Source: Gonapodya prolifera JEL478
Taxonomy: Eukaryota; Monoblepharomycota; Monoblepharidomycetes; Monoblepharidales; Gonapodyaceae
Assembly: GCA_001574975.1 (NCBI GenBank)
Contig: KQ965741.1
Location: 496,001-560,000, forward strand
Reading direction: 5' to 3'
DNA length: 64,000 bases
In this document: positions 34,140-45,212 of the stretch, in pieces
Numbering within the stretch: position 1 is the first letter of the stretch
How the letters are laid out: each line of letters begins with the position of its first letter
Notes under the pieces: generated by a model
What the model saw: the letters and a program-made list of their open reading frames with translations, nothing else
Databases searched by the model: none
Told to the model about the DNA's origin: nothing
Program-made: the position numbers and the translations under genes

Positions 34140-37100
34140 ATGGAGGGCAAGGATTCCAAAGATTCGATAGGTAGCGATGGGAATACCACTGTGTCGCCGC
34201 ATGCCCCAGGACCCACACGGTTTGCTGGCGCAGTGGACACACTGCGGCGTAAGAGCAAGAACGGTAGTGAAAAAGGTGGGACAGCTGGGACAGCTGGTGC
34301 GGAGAGGAGCAGGGACCCAGAAAAGGACTTCATACAACTCAACCGAATGAAAGACCCCAAGGAAACGAAAGAAGCCACGCCCTCGTCTCACGCTCTGTCT
34401 GCGAAACGTATGTCGGTGGTCGCCGTGGCTACAGTACCACTTAAATCTGGTGATCCGCAAAAGTCACCAAGTTCTGCACCTCGGGGACAGGCCCCTCCAG
34501 CTCCGATGCCCAACATGCAAACGAAGCGGCAAAGCTTTGCGCCGATAGCGCAGGATGCTGGTGATGGCGGGGAGCGCTTTGATCGGAGCGAACGCAAAGA
34601 GGGAACCTCACGTGCTCATTCTCCTGCCTCCTCCTTGGCATCATCGTCACAGTCGCTCTCAGATTCTGCTTCAGATTCGGACTCTGATGAGGCCTCTGAA
34701 ACGCAAGACGATCAACCATCTTCCATGGACGGGCCTAGAAGATGGACTGGAAACTCTGAGTGGCCCATTGACTTCCGGAGACCTTCTCTCGCCGCTGTCG
34801 CGGGTACCACAGCTGCGCCTGCTACCGCCCCTCTTGAAACCTTTCGCCGGCCTTCCATCGTGCCCTCCTCGCCCGCCGTGCCGCTCCGCCGTCTGTCGTT
34901 TGTGGCGGCAACAGCGACATCCAACGGACCCCTCCCGATCCAGCAATCGCAACAACCCCTTCCCGGCATGGGTGGACCTCGACGCGATTCCGTGTCTATT
35001 GGTGTTCCTGGACGGCGCCAATCCATTTCCACCTCCGCCTCCTCGCTCCCTCCTCTCATTCTAACCAACTCTGAAGCGGAGCAACTTTCAGGCCAGGTTT
35101 CCACCCCACCACCATCCTCTCCCCTGCATGCTGCTGCAACCCGTCGCGGCTCTATAATTAACTCGGTTGGGGACGCGTCATTTCCATCCCCACAGCGGCG
35201 CCCCTCCGCTACCAGTGCGGATCGGCGAGCTTCCACCTTCTCAACAACCGGCTTCTCGGACCGTCGAGCCTCCACCTTTTCCACGACTGCTGCCGATCGG
35301 CGTGCTTCTATTCTTTCCACCTCCGACACCGCCGACCTCGTCCCCGGAACAATCACCGACGGGACCTCAAAGCGCTCCTCTGTCGCAGCCCCAATACCCG
35401 AGTCTAGGGAACCATTTGACTCAATGGAAGAAGTAGATGGCGGCATGCGTGACGCACCTCCGTCATCGTCCGAAGAATCCAACATCTCCGGGCCTGTCTC
35501 TGCCACCATTTCCACCCTCAAGCGAGGGATCGCATCTATACGCAGAAGATCTTCCCTCATGTCAGCATCCCCGACGTCGGTATCTCGGCGACCATCAGCG
35601 GCGCCGGCGATGTCATCGTCATCATCATCATCAACTGCCTTGCCGAATTCACGACAACGATCCTCCTCTGTTCCAGCGGCGCCCCCGACCGTGCTGATCA
35701 CATCAGACTCATCGCCTATTCCTCTGGACAAAGTCGGGATCGTCCCTACGCAGGGCAGCTTGCCCCCAGGCGGAACTGGCCAACAGGATCACCAACGACC
35801 CCTCGAAGGGCATGCCAGGGACTCGTCAACAGGGCTTCCACCGGAAAACGCATGGGCTGAGATTCCGCCTAGCGTCGCAGGGACCATTGGAGTCAAAATT
35901 GACGTTGTCCCTGAATCAGATGAAACGCCTATTGCACCGGCATGGGCTGCTCCAATCTCCCCAGCAATTGTCCCACTGCTCCCAAACATTATTCCTATTT
36001 CCACGACTACACCGCCACCCACCCAGCCCATTGGCGTCAAGGACCTCCGCCGTGCCACGACTCCCATCGTTCCGCTAAGGTTCACTCCAGCTATCGCCCA
36101 AAGTCTCGAGTCTATTACATCACGTACGCGGGCTGCTATCTTGGCTCTGCGCAAGAACCTTGCACCCTCAGCTGTTGCGATGGGCGGCACTGGTGAAGCG
36201 CAGACATTGCTTGGCACCCAAAAGACTGACATGGACGACACGGTACACACTTTTCGCCCGGTGCTTGCGCTGTTTTTTCAACTGTGCGCCAAGGCCGTTC
36301 CAGTAAAGGGTCGCAGGACTTGGCTTAAAGATGAATCATCTCTGGGGTCCCTTGAGAGCTCCAGAGAGTCGGAGTCCATGGGGGAAATGCGGGAGGGGGG
36401 AGAAGATGATGACGGCGATGACGATGGGGAGGAGCATCACGACCCGGCAGACCCAAAGGTTCTCACAGACGCGTTAAGGGATGTTTTCGTATCGTTTCTT
36501 GGCGTAGATGTCAGCAAGGGAGAACAACGCGTGCTGGAGGCGCTGTATGGTGGGAAGGGGTGGGTATCGGTGAGGGATGTCGTGATTGGAGTAGGAGTGA
36601 GTGTCCAATATTCCCAAAGTCAATCGTGCGATGAGGTTCATTGCCTTTTGTTCAGGGAGGATTAAACAAGAGACGCCTAGAAGTTGTGCGGGACGCCTAC
36701 GAAGTTTTGCTGGAGAAGAGTAACGCCGGCTTGGGAATGGTGACGTTCAAGGGTGAGTCCCAAGAAGGTTGGGTGTCACTGTCACTTTCAACAGGGTTCT
36801 CAACCGGTTCCTTTTCCCCATCCCCCATCTCTGTAAACCGTCGCATATTCTACCTCAATGCTTTCACTGTCCCATCGGCATCGCGTTTCAGAGGCACGAT
36901 CACACTTTAATCCTCTTGAGCACCCTCGCGTTCGCACAGGTGAACTCGCCGCAGAGGGACCTCTTGCGGAGTTTGTCGACTTTTTTGCTACCGAAGAAGA
37001 CGTCATGCGCGGAGGTTTGGTGCGCTCTGTGCGGAGCGCACTTGAAAGGGGCTCAATGACCACGGGAAGTCAGAGAGCAGGAACGGCCGCAAACGATCTG

Positions 37101-38201
37101 GCAGCCCTAGCAAGTACGAGCGGATCGGCTGTGCGAACGGAAGTGAAGGAACCGGAAGGAGACGGCAAGGTCTTGTATGTTGCAACGAGGGGGACGATTG
37201 AATTGATTGAGTGGGAGTACTATTGGGGAAGTGAGTTCGTGGTTTGGTGTTTGGGGGTGTTCGAAGTTTCGTGAACCGTTTCGATTTGGCCATCTACAGT
37301 ACACTCGGCCCAGATCGACTCAGATGAATACTTTGAGCGTCTTCTTTTTGGGGTGTGGAAGGAGATCAATCTCGAGGCCAAGACTCGTGCAAGAGACGCC
37401 TGGGCAGCAGAAGTACCAAACATGAGCCGGCCCAGCACACCCGTTTCCGCATTAGCGAGCGCGGGAACCCGAGGTTCTAGGGATGAGGTGAAGAGGAGTA
37501 TCGATGGTGCCATTGCTGGGGCGGCGGCGAGATCACACAGCAGGGCAGGGAGCAAAATGTTACTTGCTGAGGAGAACGAGCCAGAGCAGGTATGTTGGAA
37601 CAGAGTTTGGTAGAGCACGACACAAAGAATCACACACTCCTCCAGGATGGACATAAACACTTGTACGACTTTGAGACGCGGCGGAGATTGGCACAGAGGT
37701 TGAGACGGATGAGTTACATCAGTAAGCTTTGCTGTGATGGACGAAATATCCTTGCTGGTTTATGACGTATCAATTCCAGTTTCCGATCCTCGAACATATC
37801 GCCACGCACTCGACATTGCTCTCCTCCCAATCACGCCTCCCGTTGTTTTCTCTGCGGAAACGTCCCTCGTGAAGTCGACTGTTCACCAGATCTTGAGCAA
37901 CCTTTACACACTCTTCCCCTCTCCTCCTTCCATATCTTCGGAAGCCTCGTCACGACCGTCAAAACCACTCAATGGAGTATCCTCTTCTGGGCTCGACCTG
38001 CGGGGTCCCGCAGCACCACATACCGCCTTTTCCCCGTCGCTGGACCCTGCTACGTTTGAACAGGTTTGGAGAAGGTGTAAACGAGACGTGGAGAAGGTGA
38101 CAACTGCGAGCGAATTAGAGTGGGTTTGCAGAGAAACTCTCTTGAAAGAGGTGGGATTCGCCGAGTACCTCATCTTTGCACGGACAGTCAAGCGAGAATG
38201 A
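34140..38201 (+). CDS. Calcyphosin-like EF-hand protein with long PKA-site-rich N-terminal region
   Basis: The first exon (34140-36600) encodes about 820 residues of disordered, Ser-rich sequence. At least twelve RRxS and three KRxS sites occur, including a tandem DRRASTFST-type repeat near 35220-35320. From ALRDVFVSFLGVDVSKGE the protein matches calcyphosin: RVLEALYGGKGWVSVRDVV, GGLNKRRLEVVRDAYEVLLE, SNAGLGMVTFKG, ARSHFNPLEHPRVRTGE, LAEFVDFFATEEDVM, GTIELIEWEYYWG, SDEYFERLLFGVWKEIN. The EF-hand loops are degenerate (few Asp/Glu ligands), so calcium binding is doubtful. Short introns lie at about 36600-36656, 36755-36890, 37230-37300, 37590-37646 and 37722-37779. The C-terminus (TYRHALDIALLPITPP; LEWVCRETLLKEVGFAEYLI) is not recognised. 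Calcyphosin relatives occur in flagellated organisms. The start follows the first good ATG; upstream in-frame codons are not ATG. Confidence 0.75.
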
Positions 38202-38304
38202 CAAAGACAATGAGGAAGGAGTCGGTACATTGCGCTTATATCAAAGGTATCATAATAGCCAGCTCAGTCATAATGTAGTCGAACCAAAACATGCCAGAAC
38301 CACG

Positions 38305-39659
38305 TCAATTCAGTTGAATCCCCTCGGCAGCCGCCTTTCTCAGCTCCTCCCATGTCCTTTTGACCACCGGCCCGGACGCCGGAACAGCAAGGTCCTCCTC
38401 GTCGTCGTCAAGGACGGTGTCAATCATAGCCCGTTGAGACGATGCTCGCTTGGTATCCACTGCCCGGCCTCGAGTGTCCGAAGGTTCAACTTCCTCCTCG
38501 ACACCGCTACCCCCCAATTTCGAATCCACCCGAGGCTCTGAACCGGTCCCATCTCCCGTTCGTGTGCGTTCATTTGGCAAACCCGCCGCTCGTCGCCGTA
38601 CTTGGTCCCAAGCACCACCAGTGGACGCAGCCCGAGCGCGTACACTATCCCATGCGGAGCGGCCTTGTCGAGGTGTCGTGTCATCGGTGGAATTGGTGAA
38701 GGAATCGGATGTTGTGGAGGATGAAGACGAGAAGGAGAAGTCGTCGGAAGGAGAGGTTGAGACTGTAGGGAGAGTGTAGCCCCTAGTGGAGCACGCGTCG
38801 TGTAAGCAATCAACCAGATTGCCATTGACGGCGAGATATGGTCACCCACTTGGCTTGAGCGATTATCTTCTTCAGCTCTGAGGTGTCTGGTAGGTCGTGG
38901 TACACCTGAGCTGTCATTATTCTGCGTGCAATTCTGTGTACGGAATGACGAGGCTGTGTAAGAGCGACGTCAGGCACATCCACGACCTCCTTCGTGGAGA
39001 CCGTGTTGTAATAAAATGGTGCCCGAGAGAACTTCCACCGACTGATAACATATCCTGTCTCGACTCCAATCTCCTTGGCCTAAAGCCAATGAAAGCGTGC
39101 ACACCTTCCTCAGACTGTGCATAAGTCAACCCACAGAAATCCAGCTGTTGCTCCAGCGAATGTGAACCCAGTAACAACACCGAGTGCTGCTGGCGAAGGT
39201 ATTTGCAGTCGCATCCGACGGACGGATATAAGCGACCCCACTTTTGATGGTTACCACGAAAAACAGGTAAGCCAACAGGTAAGACTGGTGATGAATCGAT
39301 GGTTGCTCACAGAAGCCGGCAGTCAGTCCCGTGAAAGTTACGACATAAACGCCCCTCTCTGCTTTCGAAAGGACCACTCCTTCCATCATCGTTGGGGTAT
39401 AGGCACGGATGCGTTCTCTGGCGAGCTCGCGCGGGGTTTTGGTCGTCCCAAATGGAGGCCCTCCATCGGATGATGGGTACGTTCGATCTTCAGTGTATCC
39501 AGCGGATTGCATAAGATCGATTTGATAACGTGAAGCAGTCCAATGGCAATCCAACAATCTGAGCCAGCGAAGTGAGGGGTGTTTGTGCCACGTCACTCCG
39601 GATTGTAGACTCACAACACTGTGTTCGGCCTGCTTTGGGTTCTCCACCTCGTTTTTCAT
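38305..39659 (-). CDS. Uncharacterised membrane protein with disordered tail
   Basis: Not recognised. The C-terminal part is well supported: one helix (AALGVVTGFTFAGATAGFLW) joins, by a donor at about 39132, AKEIGVETGYVISRWKFSRA, PFYYNTVSTKEVVDVPDV, HRIARRIMTAQVYHDLPDT and ELKKIIAQAK. A second intron (about 38775-38848) joins GYTLPTVSTSPSDDFSFSSS, WDSVRARAASTGGAWDQVRR and a Glu-rich end WEELRKAAAEGIQLN with TAA at 38305. The N-terminus begins MKNEVENPKQAEHSV at 39659 with a donor straight after. The middle (about 39240-39570) has conserved-looking pieces (RERIRAYTPTMMEGVVL) whose joins I could not fix. It lies between two other genes with under 110 bp on each side. Confidence 0.55.
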
Positions 39660-39721
39660 AGTTTTAAATAAGAGTTATTTATTAATCCTACGATGCATTT
39701 CAGACGCTCTCTTATTCACAA

Positions 39722-41698
39722 TCAACTATCTTCGTCAACCAACGCGCTGAAATAATTGGCCTGGTTCGCGGCAACGTCCGCCAGCGTCCACCTCGCACGG
39801 GGCCGCGCAAGTCGCGTCGCAGTCCTGCCCTTCCTTCCTTCCGACTCCCGCTGCGTTGTTGCCCCACGACGACCTGCCTCCTCCCCTTCCTCCTCGCCCT
39901 CCCACATCTCCCACAGCTTTGTCGCGATCCGCTCGGCGCCCACTCTCCCGCCCTGAATGTTGGCCGCGACGGGTCCCAGTGCAAGAGCGGAGTATCCGCT
40001 CATGAGGAAGAAGGGGAGGTCTTTATGCAGTTGCAGATCATTCGTGAGCACGGGCAACCCGTTGACGGTCTCGACGGGGTACTTGTGGACCAGGTTCTGA
40101 AACACAGGCTCCTTGTTGAAGTCGTACACTACGCCGGTCGCGAGCCAGATGTGCGATACGTCCAGCGTAGTGGCCGACGGTCCCGAGAGTGCCACTTTCC
40201 ACTCTCCACCCATCTCTTCAGGACGTTTCCCTTGCACGTCGCCGTCCTGCGGCACACCCGTTGCGTCTAGTCGCTCAGGCACCCACTCGCACTTCTCCAC
40301 GGTCGTCTTTTCATAAATCACCAGCCTTCCACCACTCTCAAGCTCCTTCAGCCTGCGTGCATACTCGGGCGTGATACTGCCGCCGTTACGCTCCTCCTGG
40401 ATCATCCTTAGCCTCGCCTGCGGGGACGACTCCATCCAGAACCGGGCGTACCACCGCGCCGCGTTACGGCCCATCAGGTCGAGCGAGAAGTCGAATTGCC
40501 GGATTTTTATAGATGAGCGCAGAATGAGCGCGACGGAGGTGAACCCACGCGCGAGCGCGACGTCCACCATTTGGGCGCTCGTGAGCCCACCACCAACAAT
40601 GAGCAGGGTGCGTGTGAGTGTGGGTGGGGAGGGGTGTGCGAGTGCGGCGGTGGTGTCGTGGTTGGGTGTTGCTGTTGCACTGGCCATGTCGGGACCTGGA
40701 TCTGCAAAGCTTTCAGGCCTCGTCGACTCCGTCGCCGCCGCCTCCTCCGAATCGCCGCCATCCAAGCATTGATCCACAAACTCCGATGCGTGGCAGATTC
40801 GTGAAGCCGGGTACTGCCCCTGAATACTCCTGACGAAATCCGGGACGCGGCTCATGTTGTTGTTTCCCACGGCCGCCACGACAGACTTGGCGAACAGGGT
40901 CACGGTGTGCGTGCACGAAGATTCGGTGCACTGGTACGTCACCCGGAACCGTGGCGCGGACGACGACGACGAGGGCACGACGTCTACGCCGGTACACACG
41001 CCGCGCACGACCATGTCGTACAGGTTGTATCTGTCGACCAGACTTGCGCAAAAGTCGGCAAACAGCCGCGTAGAGGGCGAGTGGAACTGCTCCCGGTCGC
41101 GTTGGTTGAAGTTGGTGGGGCGGCGGCCTGACTTTGCCCCTCCTCTGTTTCCGCTGCGGGCACAGCCCGACCGGGAACAGCCCTCGTCCACAATATGCGT
41201 CATATCATGCAACTCGTTGCATCGCCCTTGGGCGTGCGCAAACGCGCGTAAACTGTCGATATCCGCCGGGTCCATGTGGAAGAACATGGGCGAGCGCAGA
41301 TGCGAGATCTGGTAGGCAGAGAAACAGGCGTCCCATCGGTGCATCCAGGCGCCGTACCGGTCGATGACGAGGATCCGCTGTGACCCGCCCTGTCGTGGAG
41401 CTGCCGCCCCCCCACGACGCGTCGATTGGAGTCGGTGCAGCCTCCCGTGCTCTGCGTCTGAGATGAGCGCGTGCGGTCGGCGTTCGAGCAGGCGGGCCAC
41501 GAGTGCGAGGGCGTGCGGTCCGGCGCCGATGACGACGAGGTCGTAGCATTGGTTGGGGCAGCATGGCTCGAGTTCAGCGACGGTGGCGGTGGCGGTGGAG
41601 GGGGTCGTAGATGGTGGGTGGATGGGATCAGGGGAGTGCGCTTGCGCTTGCACTTGCGGTTGTGGAGATGAGGTGTCGGTTGCGACAAAATTTCCCAT
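39722..41698 (-). CDS. FAD-dependent monooxygenase-like protein (SidA/lysine N-hydroxylase-like fold)
   Basis: A single exon of 658 residues from the ATG at 41698 (MGNFVATDTSSPQPQ). After a low-complexity Ser/Thr/Pro stretch comes an FAD-binding motif (YDLVVIGAGPHALALVARLL). Next are RILVIDRYGAWMHRWDACFS, ISHLRSPMFFHMDPADID, FCASLVDRYNLYD, a second dinucleotide-binding motif (TLLIVGGGLTSAQMVDVALA), RNAARWYARFWMESSP, HIWLATGVVYDF and a C-terminal GYSALALGPVAANIQGGRVG. This is the two-dinucleotide domain layout of N-hydroxylating or related flavin monooxygenases. Substrate unknown; no siderophore cluster partner is visible here. The C-terminus is Glu/Arg-rich and ends LVDEDS. Confidence 0.8.
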   Translation of the reverse strand: MGNFVATDTSSPQPQVQAQAHSPDPIHPPSTTPSTATATVAELEPCCPNQCYDLVVIGAGPHALALVARLLERRPHALISDAEHGRLHRLQSTRRGGAAAPRQGGSQRILVIDRYGAWMHRWDACFSAYQISHLRSPMFFHMDPADIDSLRAFAHAQGRCNELHDMTHIVDEGCSRSGCARSGNRGGAKSGRRPTNFNQRDREQFHSPSTRLFADFCASLVDRYNLYDMVVRGVCTGVDVVPSSSSSAPRFRVTYQCTESSCTHTVTLFAKSVVAAVGNNNMSRVPDFVRSIQGQYPASRICHASEFVDQCLDGGDSEEAAATESTRPESFADPGPDMASATATPNHDTTAALAHPSPPTLTRTLLIVGGGLTSAQMVDVALARGFTSVALILRSSIKIRQFDFSLDLMGRNAARWYARFWMESSPQARLRMIQEERNGGSITPEYARRLKELESGGRLVIYEKTTVEKCEWVPERLDATGVPQDGDVQGKRPEEMGGEWKVALSGPSATTLDVSHIWLATGVVYDFNKEPVFQNLVHKYPVETVNGLPVLTNDLQLHKDLPFFLMSGYSALALGPVAANIQGGRVGAERIATKLWEMWEGEEEGEEAGRRGATTQRESEGRKGRTATRLARPRARWTLADVAANQANYFSALVDEDS

Positions 41699-42455
41699 GA
41701 TGTGAATAAGAGTCACTGAGTAACCGAAAAATGGAATTGGAATCTCAACGAAGAGCGATGAAGGATGAATGACCGCTAAACGAACCGTGGGTATATATTC
41801 AGGTGGTATCCGGTGGAGGTACCCATTGTTGGTTCCTCCTTCATGAGGCCCAAGGATTGATCGGGTTTCCTGGTAAGGAACACAAGAGACTCGAGAGGAA
41901 TGATTATAAATCGGTCAATCATCGCTTCATATAACATTGCCACCCACTAGCGCGCACGCAGGTCTTCAAGGTTCAGCTGACTACAGCGTCACGGACGATC
42001 CCGTTGTAAAGCAAACCGACGGTACACGCTTGAACAAAGAATGTTTTGTGGCTGAGCGACATCCATCTGCGTAAGAACTCGTCGAAAAAAAGCATGTGGA
42101 CCAGATGTGTGTTTTGGACATCCCCCCCCGCTACTCCGCTAGTCCGCTCCTCGCTTTGCCTTGGCGCTGTTTTCGGGGACTTCGAGGGAGGTTTGCGTCG
42201 ATGTCTGTGAAGGAGGACACTCGAAGCTTGAAGCGTCCCTCAACGCTTGGGAACAACTGAAAGGCAAACGACGGTGTTCCACCTGCACCTTCTGCGTCTC
42301 GACAGTTGAGCTCCGCGTCATCGCCATCGCCACTCTCGCTGCGAGAAAATCATTAATGGTGCCACGTTTGGGCGTGGCAGATGGAGGACAGGGACAGGCC
42401 ACAGCGAACACACCCGCAATCTCCAGTGGAGGAAAGCTCGGTCGAGGCGGAAACG
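41699..42455. promoter_or_regulatory. Divergent intergenic region
   Basis: About 750 bp between the flavoprotein start (-) and the first BTB gene (+). A TATATAT-like stretch near 41792 is a plausible minus-strand core promoter element. Overlapping open frames at 42139-42516 on both strands have no conserved features and were not called. Confidence 0.4.
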
Positions 42456-43518
42456 ATGGCGAGGAGTAAAGATAAAAGGAAACAGAAGGATTTGTCGCAG
42501 AGGTGATCGTCGACAAGGGGCCATTGTATCATGGGCCGAAACACACTCTCACATGCCTGCTCGATTGGTCGCTGGCCGCGCTCGGCGTGCATTTCCAGCA
42601 CCTCTTCAGCAGCGTTAAATGGCGCCGAGGCCGAGACAGAGCGCTCCCGCTCCAGCGATTTCTACTCGGAAGAGGGCGATCTCATCATCGAGCTGGACGG
42701 CGGGGAAACCGGCTCGCCGACAGTCCAGTTCCGCATTTACGGGGGACTTTTGTGTACTTTTTCGGGATTCTTCCGAACGCTCTATTCGGAGAAGTGGTCA
42801 AAAGCGGACAAGGATGCCGGTAGACGAGAAGACCACGTGAAAGTGGTGCGTGGTCCTCAAACTTCTTCCGAGACCCACGTTCCAACGCACGTCTTTTCTT
42901 ACATGTCTCTGCTCCGTATCACTCACGCAGCTCGAACTCGACGACGACCCCGCCGTATTCCACGACCTGCTGCGCTGGGCCAACATGATCGAAGGCTTCA
43001 GCATCAACGACGCAAACTACGCCGGGCTGCTCCAACTCGCCGACAAGTACGACATCCCACTTCTCCTCAAATTGTGCGTCGCGCAGCTGCGAGGCAGACC
43101 GCTCACGGACGCCCTGGACAATATCCTGCTGGTGGACAAGCACGTCCACGGCGCCGACGCGCGGAAGGAGCTCACCGACATGCTGGTCCAGGACGCGGCA
43201 AATCAGGTCGTTGCAAGGGCGCAGCGTGACCATGATGGGGATTTTCGATGCGTGATCAGTGATTTCAGTGAAGAGATGGGGAAGCAGCTGATTCAGGCAA
43301 TTTCCGCAAGTCACGGCGGAAATAAGTTGCCTGCACTTTTACGTCTTATCAATCAAGTTGTGCCCCTTGTCGAGCAGAAGGAGCAAAACGCTACTTGCCC
43401 TTCGTGTAACACGTCCATCTACAACCCCTATAACAACTTCAATGGATACGGAAATGGAAACGAAACAATAGCGGTACATTTCATAAAATGCTTGAGAACA
43501 AAAGGTCACCTGAAGTAG
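42456..43518 (+). CDS. BTB/POZ protein with C-terminal CxxC-HxxxC motif (copy A)
   Basis: Three exons. A short first exon (MARSKDKRKQKDLSQR, from 42456) ends at a donor near 42502. An acceptor at about 42598 opens STSSAALNGAEAE, then the BTB domain DFYSEEGDLIIEL, TVQFRIYGGLLCTFSGFFRT. After an intron at about 42845-42928 come LELDDDPAVFHDLLRWANMI, YAGLLQLADKYDIPLLLKLC, RPLTDALDNILLVDKHVHGA and ANQVVARAQRDHDGDFRCVI. The C-terminus carries CPSCNTSIYNPY..AVHFIKC, a possible zinc-binding CCHC arrangement, and stops at 43518. BTB proteins commonly dimerise and serve as Cul3 adaptors. First of three tandem paralogues, with a fourth at 57.7 kb. Confidence 0.8.
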
Positions 43519-43804
43519 GGAATCAGGGTAAAGTGCTGCTCATTATTGTAGTTCAGTTGTTATAGTCCGAACGTTATTGTCGTGCATTTTCCCACCCCGT
43601 CAAGCAAATGACGGGGGACCCGGCAGTCTTGCAATCCATCGCTCGCAGAGCATGGCAACATCCAGGTGCCAGGCGAGTAACGTGGCCGGTCGGAGCGAGG
43701 ACACTTGAAGGACAGAGGGAGGCACCAGGGCAGGCCCCTCCCGTGAACGCGAAATCTCCATGTGTAAATTTTACATCCATTGGGATTGGGACGGTAGCAC
43801 AACG

Positions 43805-44874
43805 ATGACGAAGAGCAAGGAGAAACGAAAACCAAAGGAGATGTCGCACAAGTGGTCATCCAGAAGAGGCAGACGGTCGTTGCATGTGCACTGTCTAGAT
43901 CCCGTGTTCTCATCGTCACATGTTCGTATTTGTTCGATTTGCACGATCGCTGCACTCTGCACCTGCAGCTCCTCGTTATCAACACTCCACGACGCCCACG
44001 CCCACGCCGAAACCACCCGCTCGCTCGAGTTCTACCTCGACGACGGCGATCTCGTCATCGAGATGGACGCCGCGACCGACTCCGCAGCAGAGACGGCGCC
44101 CGTCCAGCTCCGCGTCTTTCGGGGTCTGCTGTGCCATTTCTCGGGATTCTTCCGAACGCTGGCTTCGGACAAGTGGTCCAAAATGCCAGTGGAAAGCGAC
44201 GAGGGAGGTGATGGTGATGTGCACATTGTTGGTGCTTGGTCTCATCTCTCGTGATCTGATGCTGGTGCCTGGTCTCACACCCACGCCCCGTCCATCATCG
44301 CCAGCTCAAACTCGACGATGACCCCGTCGTGTTCGCCAACATGCTGCGCTGGCTTACTAAGGCCGCAGATTTCACCATCAACGCCACAAACTACGCTGGG
44401 CTGCTGCAGCTCGCTGACAAGTACGACATGCCCCTGCTGCACCAAAGCTGCATCGCCGAGCTCAAGAACAGACCACTGACCGACGCGCTTGACAATATGA
44501 TGCTTGTCGACGCGCATGTCCACCAGGATGAGGAAAGGAAGGCGCTCTGCAACAAGCTTTTTGTGGAAGCAGCTAATCAGGTCGTGGCGAGGGCAAAGTC
44601 GGCGCACGATAATGACTTCAGGCCCGTTCTGGGAGTGTTCACGGAACGGACACAAAAGCAGATCATAAACGCCGTTGTCAACAACTACAAGGGGCCTGGC
44701 AGCGCCAACGTATGCACCATGGTCAAACAAGCGATTCCGATGGTGAACAATAGGAATCTGAACGTCACTTGTCCCTCATGCCATACAAACATTCACAACT
44801 ACCACCAAAGTGGATACGAAACCTTTGCCGATCATTTCGTCAGATGCCTCCAGACACGAGGACATATTGGTTAG
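43805..44874 (+). CDS. BTB/POZ protein with C-terminal CxxC-HxxxC motif (copy B)
   Basis: Same three-exon plan as copy A. The first exon, MTKSKEKRKPKEMSHK, starts at the ATG at 43805. The second begins at about 43974 (NSSLSTLHDAHAHAETTRS) with the BTB strand LEFYLDDGDLVIEMD and LRVFRGLLCHFSGFFRTLAS. After an intron at about 44235-44306 come LKLDDDPVVFANMLRWLTKA, NYAGLLQLADKYDMPLLHQS, RPLTDALDNMMLVDAHVHQD and QVVARAKSAHDNDFRPVLGV. The end has CPSCHTNIHNYHQSGYETFA and DHFVRC with all four putative zinc ligands, then QTRGHIG and a stop at 44874. The conserved intron positions and matching first exons show tandem duplication. Confidence 0.8.
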
Positions 44875-45212
44875 ACGGGCGACTACATATGGGATCATAC
44901 TCTATTTCTCTTTTGTTCTTTCCATGTTGCTGTTCAAAAAACAACGTTATTTGTCGTTTGTAAACAAGAGACCGGGCAGAGCTCATTCGGCAACAGATGT
45001 CGAAGGGGTTTAAGCTATTGCTACGTGAAATTCTGCGTCGGCAGTTGCTCAGAGGAAGTATTCTGTTCGGACATGCGTGACATTCGTCCTCTCGAATAAA
45101 AAATGCATTATCGCGCTTCTGTCCCACCAGTGTCTGGACTCTGGTGTCCTTCCCCTACGATGTGCTGAGCCCTAAAATGTGGTCATCGTCGTTCTCACGT
45201 GCAATCGACAGC
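44875..45212. other. Intergenic between BTB copies B and C
   Basis: Contains the 3' flank of copy B and the presumed promoter of copy C. No separate feature seen. Confidence 0.3.

Noticed and set aside
34555-35731. Long plus and minus frames overlapping the calcyphosin-like gene
   Set aside because: Low-complexity shadows of the Ser/Arg-rich coding frame.
42139-42516. Possible small gene on either strand between the flavoprotein and BTB copy A
   Set aside because: Both strands are open, no ATG context or domain stands out, and the BTB-A first exon begins inside it at 42456.
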